A DNA stretch of 64,000 bases from Adenophora triphylla var. japonica (lineage: Eukaryota > Streptophyta > Magnoliopsida > Asterales > Campanulaceae): contig JAFEMH010004913.1 of NCBI GenBank assembly GCA_022495995.1, forward strand, positions 1-64,000, read 5' to 3'. The notes beneath the pieces were generated by a model that saw only the letters and a program-made list of their open reading frames with translations, was not told the origin of the DNA and did not search any database. The position numbers and the translations under genes are program-made. This document shows, in pieces, positions 56,067 through 64,000 of this stretch (position 1 is its first letter; each line of letters opens with the position of its first letter).

Positions 56067-57506
56067 TTGCCAAGTTTGATTCAACAAATAAAGGAGGGTC
56101 AAAAGGGTGATTTAGAGTTGAAGAAAATTTTGGATCAGATCGTGGATGGAAAATTCAAGGAGTTCTCCCTTAGTCTCGAGGGAGTGTTGACATTTAGAGG
56201 CCGACTGTGTGTGCCAAATCTTGATGCGGTGAAGCGCCGAGTTCTAGATGAAGGCCATAAGTCTAAGTATACCACCCGGGAGTACGAAGATGTACCAAAA
56301 TTTGAAACAACATTTTTGGTGGAATAACATGAAGAGGGAAATAGCAGATTATGTATCAAAGTGTTTGACGTGTCAGCGAGTGAAAGCGAAACATCAAAGA
56401 CCCGCCGAGTTGCTTCAGCCGTTAGAGATTCCAGAATGGAAGTGGGAGCATATTACAATGGATTTTGTCACGGGATTTCCTCGTACGAGTAGGAAGCATG
56501 ACGCAGTTTGGGTGATCGTGGACAGATTGACGAAGTCCTACCTATCGACATTAGCTATTCAATGTAGAGGCTTGCAAAGTTATATATTCACGAGATAGTA
56601 AGATTGCATGGGGTTCCAGTTAGCATTGTGTTAGATCATGATCCTCGATTTACTTCCAGATTTTGGCAAGCGTCGCAAAAGGCTTTGGGGTCAGAGTTGA
56701 GATTCAGTACATCATTCCATCCTCAGACTGACGGCCAATCCGAGAGGACAATTCAGATTCTGGAAGATATGTTACGAGCTTGTTCAGTTTATTTCTTGGA
56801 TTCTTGGGACGTTCAATTGCCTCTTATTGAATTTTCTTACAACAATAGTTATCAATCGAGCATAGAGATGGCACCTTATGAAGCATTGTACGGGAGGAAG
56901 TGTAGGTCTCTGATTTGTTGGGATTAAGTTGGTGAAGCTAAGATTTAGGGTATTGATATGGTTCGGGATTCAGTTGAGAAAGTCAAGATTATTCGAAACC
57001 GATTGATTACGGGCCAGAGTAGACAGAAAAGCTATGCGGATCAGAGGAGACGAGACCTTGAGTTTCAGAATGGAGACCTTGTGTTCTTAAGAGTTTCACC
57101 TAATGTGGGGATTAAGAGGTACGGCAAGAAGGGTAAGTTAGCCCCGAGGTTCGTAGGTCCTTTTGAGATTTTAGAAAGAGTGGGAAACCTTGTGTATCGC
57201 CTTTCTTTACCTTCATCTCTTGGGAAAATGCATAGTGTGTTCCATGTTTCAATGCTTAGGAAGTATGTATATGATCTTTCACATGTATTGCCTAGGATTC
57301 CAGAGGATATAGAGCCGGACATGTCTAATGTAGAGCAGCCGGTTCAAGTTATTGATACCAAGGTTCAAGAACTGAGAAATAAGAGTATTCCTCTTGTGAG
57401 AGTTGTTTAGATGAACCATGATGTTGAAGAGTCTACTTGGGAGCTTCGGGAAGAGATGTAGCGGAAATACCCTTGGTTGTTTGATATTCGTGGTAAGTCA
57501 AGTTAA
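56067..57506 (+). pseudogene. Integrase and chromodomain-like tail of element F
   Basis: Zinc domain: CLTCQRVKAKHQ follows the HH part, across a frameshift near 56275. Core: ITMDFVTGFPRTSRKHDAVW (first Asp) and [20 protein letters not shown] (second Asp). The catalytic Glu is in [21 protein letters not shown] second frame change near 56550 restores frame. Stops at about 56925, 56947, 57408 and 57459. After RFVGPFEILERVGNLVYRLS the end reads IPLVRVV, stop, MNHDVEESTWELREEM, stop, RKYPWLF, which is the Tekay-type chromodomain-like tail. Confidence 0.85.
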
Positions 57507-57528
57507 AATTCGGGTCGAATTTTCTTTT

Positions 57529-57540
57529 AGGGGGAGTGAA
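57529..57540 (+). promoter_or_regulatory. Polypurine tract of element F
   Basis: AGGGGGAGTGAA directly before the LTR start TGTCACG. Confidence 0.85.
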
Positions 57541-59398
57541 TGTCACGACCCTAATCCTAGGTTCTATTTTGAGTCATGTTTAATTATATATTTAGAGTGC
57601 ATTTACTTCATTTATATGTTTTGCAATTATTTGGTAGCCATTATATGTTAGTTAGTATTTTATAATTTATATGATATTTTAAATATAGGAATAAAATAAA
57701 AATAATTATTTTATGTCTTCTTGAACATATTAGGAGTAGGTAGTTAAAATGGTAACTTTTTAAAATAAGTAGTAATTTATATTAATGCTCAAGGTGCTTA
57801 AGAGTAAGAGGTATAACCTCAAGGTTTTAGTTGTTGGAAGGGGTAAATAGGTGAAGGTGGTTAGGTGTAAGTATTGAGGATTATTCATGGGAATAATGGA
57901 GAAGCTTCATTTTAATCAAGACAATCTTCTCAGCTCATTCCATGGTTTCAAATTCCAAACCCTAACCTTCTCTACTTAAAAATCTTCAATTAATTCTAGA
58001 AAAATCCCTTCAAAGATCCGTTTGTTTCGAGGTGTTCGGGAGAAGAAGGAGCACATTTCCATTCGATCAAAGTTTTTAAGTTTTCATATTATTTTTCAAG
58101 TAAGTTATTATATTTTCTTGAATTTTATATTCATTTAGTGTTATAATTGATGGTATTGTGTTGTTTAGGTTTGCATGAGACTTTGGAAATTATTTTCTTG
58201 ATGTTAGGAATGGGAAAATTTGTTTTGGGATAACTTGGAAATGATTTTGTGTTGAAATGGTAAATGATTGGTTTTGGATTGAGTTGGAAATGTTTTGGTG
58301 TGTGTTGGAAGAGGAAAAGAATGGATTTGGCTAGGATGGAACCAAATTGTGGTCACTTTGGGATTGGTATAAATTGAATGTTGTTGTTTTAGTTGGAAAG
58401 ATTGGTATATGGAATTGGTAAAAGGCTGCTGATGTTTTCAGCAGCCTCTGTTCTGCATTCAGCATAGGGCACGAGTCGTGCCCTGTGGCACGAGCCGTGC
58501 CATGCCTGGGGGACTAGTTGTGCCATGTTGGACGACTGTATCAGACAGCACATAAAAGGGTCACGAGTCGTGCTCTGGGGCATGAGTTGTGCCCTGGCTA
58601 GTTTTGTGAACTTGTTTTCAAAGCTATGTATGTTCAATTTTATAACTTATCTTTCAACCAATGGAACACTACAATCAAAGTGCAATGTATGAACAAAAAA
58701 ATGATGTATTAACATTCCAATTTTGATAATTTGAAGATGTTTAAATGATTGGCTAAAGTAGGTTGGAACCATTGAACCTAACTTGGTTAATATCATTATA
58801 CCATTGTTGATACATCCTTGAATGACTATTATAAGTGTGTAGTCCTTATGTGTCGCACCTTATACATTGTTTAACATCTTTGTGATGTGTTTGATTAAGG
58901 TTCCCTACTTTGAAATCCTAAGTTCATTAACTTGGTTCAAGGATGGTATAGCCTTAGTGCTACTATTAACTGATACTTGTTATCATGTTGCTATCATTTT
59001 GATATGCTTTACTTGTATGGTTTCCTACTTTTGAATTATACATTGGTTGTTTAAGCAAGTAGTTCTTACTATGCTTATATTTGAAAGTCCATCTGGTACT
59101 TGTTTGTTGGGCAGTGTTATGGGATTATAATGGCACACGAGCCGAGTTTGTTATAATCCATACACTGGTTCCCTGTTTTCCCTGCCATTGGCCATGGTTT
59201 GGGAGTAGTGAACTAGCTCAAGGGAAGTATAGTTGCACTATTGGGTATGAATTTGTGTCATAGTCCCGCTTGTTGTTACTGTGATTGGGTTCCGGAACCG
59301 CTTCTTCATCTGATGTTGCTGCTTGGATCGTGATATCCTTTTGAGGGTGAAACCTTGGCTCAGTATCCTTCTAAGTGTTACATTATTACACTTATTTG

Positions 59399-59471
<73 letters not shown>

Positions 59472-59992
59472 TTGTTGTTATATGCTCCTTAATGTGATTG
59501 CATATCATCTTGTAGCATCTATAATAACTTGCTGAGATTTTTCTCACCCCGTCCTTTTATTGTTTTCTTAGATAGAGTCGAGCCAGGGGCTAGGGCACGT
59601 TGAGCACCGAGAGGGCACCTATTGGAGATTTTGTGGAGGAAGGTATTTGGTAAGGATACATTATGTAAATGTATAACCTTGGGTAGCATTCCGAGACTTG
59701 AACATGTTGTCTTTATTTTGAAACTTTTAAAGGCTTTGTAAATATTTTTCATTTGTAAACTAGGTTCCTTAGTTTGTAAATAAGTTAAGTGTGGTTTGTA
59801 AGTGGTGTGAGTTAGTTTTAAATGTTGAATGGTTTTACCTTTAATGGTATGTTAGAATAGTTTTCTTAATGTTAAGCAGGTTTTAAAAGTGATAATTTTT
59901 AGAAAGTACATTTTGAAAAAATTTCTTTATTTGGGGTCTTCAGAACGTGTCCAGACGTGGGGCCAAGTAGGCACTCAATTCGGAACGCGTCA
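57541..59992 (+). repeat. 3' LTR of element F
   Basis: 2452 bp. Palindrome pairs at the same places as in the 5' LTR (centres 58475/58494 and 58567/58586), again 19 bp apart, some arms decayed. Confidence 0.95.
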
Positions 59993-59998
59993 AATATA

Positions 59999-60041
59999 TA
60001 CTTGAATATAATATTAAGATATTATATTCCTAATAGTAGTG
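59999..60041 (-). repeat. End of element J's right LTR, right of element F
   Basis: TACTTGAATATAATATTAAG... continues the LTR broken at 50417 and matches 49698-49740. Confidence 0.7.
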
Positions 60042-60066
60042 GGTCTATAATTTTTTATTGAGTCCG

Positions 60067-60488
60067 TCTGGGGAGAAACGCGTTTCTCCGTCGCGTATGG
60101 AGAAATGGGACAACTTTTGTCGCGCGACATACTTAGCCAGTTTCTGGATATCCTTTCCAAAGCTTCTGGATATCCAGAACATTGAATATGGATATCCAGA
60201 AGCTTTGGAAAGGATATCCAGAAACCAAATATTTTTTCTGGATATCCTTTCCAAAGCTTCTGGATATCCAGAACATTGAATATGGATATCCAGAAGCTTT
60301 GGAAAGGATATCCAGAAACCAAATATTTTTTCTGGATATCCTTTCCAAAGCTTCTGGATATCCATATTTATTGTTCTGGATATCCAGAACTGATGAAAGT
60401 GATATCCAGTTGTTGTGGCTAAGTATGTCGCGCGACAAACGTTGCCCCGTTTCTCCATAAGCGACGGAGAAACGCGTTTCTCCCCAGA
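60067..60488. mobile_element. Element K: fold-back (MITE-like) element
   Basis: 422 bp with long terminal inverted repeats (about 65 bp) starting TCTGGGGAGAAACGCG. The interior has three units of period 94, each itself an inverted repeat built on GGATATCC. No coding capacity. No clear target duplication was seen, so the class (Mutator, hAT or other fold-back) is open. Confidence 0.8.
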
Positions 60489-60871
60489 TTTTAGCTTTTT
60501 TATAACTATTCAGAACTTGCAACTGACGACACTTACCCATTAAATTCGATAATAAACTAGATAGTAACAAGATTTTTCGTTATGGTATAATTTTCCATTA
60601 TGTGCATTCATTATTGGACATTTTTCATCATAATTTAATCCACATATGTTTGGAATGAATCAGGGTGTAAATTTAGAACTTGAACGCAAAATATCCCTTT
60701 ATGTTTGGAAAATATAAAAAACAACATATTGAGATCATAATAGGTTTAGGCGTTTCAATAGTTTTTACATTCCCATATCATTATATTGTTGCTCTTAAGG
60801 GCTCATTTTGTACATAGGAATGAAGCATTGGAATGTGTATGTCATTGCCATTTGTTTTGTTTATCAATTAT
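60489..60871. other. Unassigned spacer
   Basis: AT-rich; nothing recognised. Confidence 0.5.
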
Positions 60872-61101
60872 TGTTGGAAATGGGTAACGGAAAGTTAAGT
60901 TTGACTTAACGTTGACCTAGATTTCTAACGGAAGTTCGTTATGTGTTAACGAAACTAGTTACAAAATGTATTCTACATTTGTTGTAGATTATTAAACTCA
61001 TTTAATGTCTCAAAACCATTTAGGGTGAATGAGAATTAATGACAATGGTCTTTTGTAACTTAACGAGAGTTAATTAAAGGGTGTTTAGTTTTGTTTGATG
61101 T

Positions 61102-61292
61102 GCTCGGCCAAGCAAAGTCCTTGACTCGGCCGAGCAGAGCACAGAAATAGGCCAAAAGTCTCTGGACTAGCTTGCTCGGGCGAGGCACAAGTATGCTCGG
61201 CCGAGCAGTATGATTTGCACGGCCGTGCAAGTCTCTTGACTCGGCCGTGCAGCCTGGTGCTCGGCCGAGCGAGTTCCTTGACTCGGCCGAGC
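61102..61292. repeat. Palindrome cluster of element G with about 22-bp spacing
   Basis: Seven GCTCGGCCGAGC-type palindromes (one as GCACGGCCGTGC), plus one GGCC relic in phase. Centres: 61107.5, 61129.5, 61151.5 (relic), 61179.5, 61200.5, 61222.5, 61244.5, 61264.5 and 61286.5. Steps are 22, 22, 28, 21, 22, 22, 20 and 22 bp. Confidence 0.8.
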
Positions 61293-61367
61293 AGATCCTG
61301 AACAGGCACTATTTCAAACAGAAAGTTGTGTCTCTTCGTGGGAAAAGACACAAACCCCTTGGCTCTC

Positions 61368-61375
61368 TATATATA
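61368..61375 (+). promoter_or_regulatory. TATA box of element G
   Basis: CTCTATATATACCTCC, about 80 bp downstream of the last palindrome of the cluster. Confidence 0.65.
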
Positions 61376-61780
61376 CCTCCTCCTCCGAATTTCAATTAAC
61401 ATATACAGTATTTTGACCCTTCCTACCCTCTAGTAAGATAGATTAACATACCCAAATCATTGCATATTGTTGCATTAAATCCTTCAAAGTCCAAAGTTCC
61501 AAACATTGTGTTGTTCGCTAGAGTATTTGATTTGGAGTGCTCCTATCATTTACTTATAAGTCGTTTTATCTTACTAGAAGATTGCCATATAAACCGTAAG
61601 CACCTGTGCGGGGCAATAACTTCTTACGGAGATTGTATTAAATACAAGACTCGACTTGAATTCTTTTGTTTCCAATCTCCGTTATCTTTTTCTGTTAAGT
61701 TTCTAGTTAAGTTCTTGAGAAGCCTACACAATTGTCCAACAATCGTAAGAAGTTATTTACGCTTCTTCAAGATCTTCAAG

Positions 61781-62404
61781 ATGGCAAACGAGAAAGACTC
61801 CACAGAATCAAGTCAAGGGAATGTGACGCCTCCTTCTCAAGGTGACGCTACGTTCAACAATGTTACACCGTCTCACCCGGTTCATGGTAAGAAACCTCCT
61901 TCACGTACAACCTCAAGGGTTGCACCTCTTAATGCTCTCCCTCCGTCTCATGTGTTCGTACATGCGAAAAGACCAGGTATTCTTATCGGGATAAACTTTA
62001 AAAGGTGGCAACAGAAAATGTTGGTCTATTTGACAACATTAAAATTGGTGCATTTTCTTTGGGAATATCCACCATTGATATTCGACGAGGATGAATCCAA
62101 AGCAAAGAATGAATTGGATACTTGGAATCACATCGATTTCTTGTGTCGCAATTATATTCTTAATGGCTTGGATTACACACAATACAAGGTGTGTTGTGGC
62201 ATAAAGACCGCGAGAGAACTTTGGGACTTTCTCGAGATGCACAATACTATGTGTATTGTGACTAAAAGACCGCAAGTGAACTTGGTGGAAAGAAGTACCG
62301 GAAACAAGAGAAAGAAAACCGGGAAAGTGAAGAGGACCGCCAAGAAGGTCAAAGGTAGTTGTTTTAATTGCGGCAAACCCGGGCATATGGCTAGGGAATG
62401 TTGA
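61781..62404 (+). pseudogene. gag of element G (internally deleted)
   Basis: Starts MANEKDSTESSQGNVTPPSQ; the open frame upstream of it is leader sequence. The capsid start is visible (GINFKRWQQKMLVYLTTLKL, NHIDFLCRNYILNGLDYTQY, TARELWDFLEM), then the middle is missing. The frame jumps to a basic stretch and the zinc knuckle CFNCGKPGHMAREC, followed at once by TGA. The same frame continues another 33 codons, so the stop is probably a mutation. About 210 codons is short for copia gag. Confidence 0.8.
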
Positions 62405-62639
62405 CATCCTAGAATCAACAACCAAGATGGAAACCCTCTTCAAGCCAATGTGAATGAAGATAGAAATGTTCCATTGGACTTTGATCAACTTAGCCTAGGG
62501 GCATAAGATTGAATTGACCAAAAGTGGTTGTTGTGTTAGTAAAGGGTACCTTGTTGAAGGACTCCTTAAATTGTAATTGTTTATCCGCCTAAGTGCGAAG
62601 AATAAAATTTCAGATTTTATTTACTTGGTTTGAAGTGTT
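62405..62639 (+). pseudogene. End of gag and lost protease of element G
   Basis: The gag frame reads on after the TGA to about 62505. The protease (D-S-G-C) expected next is not recognisable. Confidence 0.4.
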
Positions 62640-63260
62640 CCAATTGTTATGGCGTGTTCATTTAGGTCGTGTAAATTTAAATTCTCTAAGTCGACGAGTT
62701 AATTTAAAATTACTACCTAAAATGAAATTTGATTCGCAAAATCAATTGTGATTTCTTTTGTAGAAATCAGTTCAAACCAGAAACAGTAAATAGATAGTTC
62801 TTTACTTCTATTAATGATTGCATTTGATAATGCAAAGTTCATCTTTTGGAAAAGTAAAAGTAAAACCTTAAAGTTTTGAGTAAACAATAAGGTTTGTGAT
62901 TCATCTTAATGAACAATTAAGAATTTCGTAGTGATAGAGGTGGTTAGTATGTAGTACCGTTTGAAAAATAATTGTTGGGACGCTGATACTTATTTATCAA
63001 ACGAATGCTTCTTACTCACTCAATCAATTGAATCACAGAAAAAAGGAAGATAGAACTTTTAAGGAGATGGTGAACTCCTTATTGATAAGTTCCGTCTTAT
63101 GTGGGTATACCTAGCAGAGGTAGAAATATCTAAACCTAAAGAGGTTAAGATAGGACCCAAAACCATGGATTACGTTTCCATTGGCAATGCGGTATTCTTC
63201 GAAACAAAGGATTGAAGAGACCAAGGTTGAAGAGACCTCACTTGAACATAGTTATGACTA
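62640..63260 (+). pseudogene. Decayed GAG-pre-integrase and integrase of element G
   Basis: Recognisable pieces: LWRVHLGRVNLNSLSRRVNL (about 62649-62725; H-x4-H type zinc start); RSDRGG, stop, YVVPFEK (about 62932), which holds the second catalytic Asp; KEMVNSLLISS (about 63060) after the Glu; and KEVKIGPKTMDYVSIGNA (about 63138). Stops are frequent in every frame. Confidence 0.65.
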
Positions 63261-63894
63261 TGTTGTCAGGAGATAACATGGTTATTACAATTTAATGACT
63301 CCACATAAAAGAAAATATTAAATATGAATTAGGACATTCATAAAATATTTGATATGTGGAGGTACACCTCAAGTGTGGGGGTACAAGCGAAATACATAAG
63401 TTCTATTGATATGAACTTCTAAGTATTAATAGAAACTGTTAAAATGTTAACAGTTAAAATAATGGATCATCATATATTTGTAAGATATTTAATGATAAAA
63501 ACTCCTAACGAAGTTGAAGTATTCGTAAGCTGTTTTATAAATACCTAAACTGTGGGGGTATTCGGCTAAAGTAGAAATACTTAAGCAAGACACGTTATAT
63601 TCTTTGAGAATATACTTCCTTGAAATGATAGGAAATGCATAAATTTTAATAAGAAAATTTATAGAAACTGTGGTGGTCTTCTTAATAAGAAGAAAAACCA
63701 AGATGTAGTTGGAGGACAAAAGTTACTAATTCTTTTGGTTCTAAATTTTCTAATATAGAAAAAATAAATTGAAACTGTTAAATAATTGGTAACAGTTAGT
63801 AGTGCATCCTATTCTATTTTGGAAGATGGTTGATCTTCCTATGCGAACCGTTGGGTTGTAAAACTAGATATGCCAAGGATGAAACCTTTAAATA
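63261..63894. other. Heavily decayed linker region of element G
   Basis: AT-rich, with repeated GTGGGGGTA and AACTGTTAA words; no frame is conserved. Confidence 0.4.
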
Positions 63895-64000
63895 TTAGAC
63901 TACAAACGGTCCATCTCAAGTGGAAGATGAAGGACCTAGACGTAGTAAAAGGGCAAGAGTGGAAAAGTCTTTTGGTCCTGATTTTCTATCATTTATGTTG
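63895..64000 (+). pseudogene. Integrase-RT linker of element G
   Basis: GPRRSKRARVEKSFGPDFLS is the standard basic segment that precedes copia reverse transcriptase. The reverse transcriptase itself would lie beyond the window. Confidence 0.65.

Larger units (their letters stand above)
60872..61741 (+). repeat. Probable 5' LTR of element G
   Basis: The boundaries TGTTGGA and TCCAACA are complementary, the usual LTR rule. Inside are a palindrome cluster (61102-61292) and a TATA box (61368-61375). The boundary is provisional, since only one copy is in the window. Confidence 0.55.
60872..64000 (+). mobile_element. Element G: copia element with decayed pol, running off the right edge
   Basis: A probable 5' LTR (60872-61741, TGTTGGA...TCCAACA) is followed by a short leader, gag (61781-62404), then strongly decayed GAG-pre-integrase and integrase, and the integrase-RT linker at the window's end. 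Copia order. No standard methionine primer site was found after the LTR. Confidence 0.75.

Noticed and set aside
60014..60570. Overlapping frames on both strands, up to 145 codons
   Set aside because: They follow from the inverted repeats of fold-back element K; a palindromic sequence opens frames on both strands.
61102..61292. CRISPR-like array (repeats at regular spacing)
   Set aside because: The units are short palindromes with no unique spacers, in a plant retroelement LTR; no Cas genes and not a prokaryotic context.
61085..61351. Minus-strand frame across the G palindromes
   Set aside because: Repeated CTCGGCCGAG gives Ala/Arg/Pro periodicity; the region is promoter-like.

Overview
The window is repeat-rich plant nuclear DNA with no cellular gene, rRNA or tRNA that I can support. 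The evidence is Ty1/copia and Ty3/gypsy LTR retrotransposons with initiator-methionine-type primer sites (TGGTATCAGAGC), a chromovirus, Tat-lineage gypsy elements, CACTA transposon ends and AT-rich spacers. A flowering plant with a large genome is likely, probably a eudicot; I cannot name the species.

Layout. 1-2871: terminal part of a minus-strand CACTA transposon, inserted in the 5' LTR of a plus-strand SIRE-like copia element (A, 2872-15042). A's 3' LTR is followed directly by a second copy of the 5' leader, cut at about 15227. 15228-19136: an orphan coiled-coil ORF, an array of inverted repeats and a decayed minus-strand Tat-type gypsy element (D). 19395: the end of another CACTA element. 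21241-44915 is a three-level nest. An old minus-strand copia element (B) is split by a complete minus-strand SIRE-like copia element (C, 23332-43726, target duplication GTTAT). C is split by a complete minus-strand gag-only Tat element (E, 29068-36677, target duplication GGGTA). 46951-48501: a decayed plus-strand copia remnant (H). 49553-60041: a small minus-strand copia-like element (J) split by a complete but mutated chromovirus (F, 50418-59992). 60067-60488: a fold-back element (K). 60872-64000: a plus-strand copia element (G), decayed in pol and running off the window.

How the parts work together. A and C are diverged members of one family. Both carry, between pol and the 3' LTR, an antisense ORF and a long sense ORF that face away from each other across about 500 bp, with a conserved perfect palindrome in the middle. 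Both are also sprinkled with a 10-base word, CTGACAGCYA, in several reading frames and on both strands. Their LTRs carry hairpins with a constant loop and co-varying stems. This combination, an accessory gene pair plus a family-specific dispersed word, is the best candidate for an undescribed system.

A second pattern crosses families. Elements E, F, G, H and the D-associated region each hold clusters of their own short inverted repeats at regular centre-to-centre spacing (19-22 bp, or about 35 bp), mostly just upstream of a TATA-like box. All functional readings of these patterns are inference from sequence alone.
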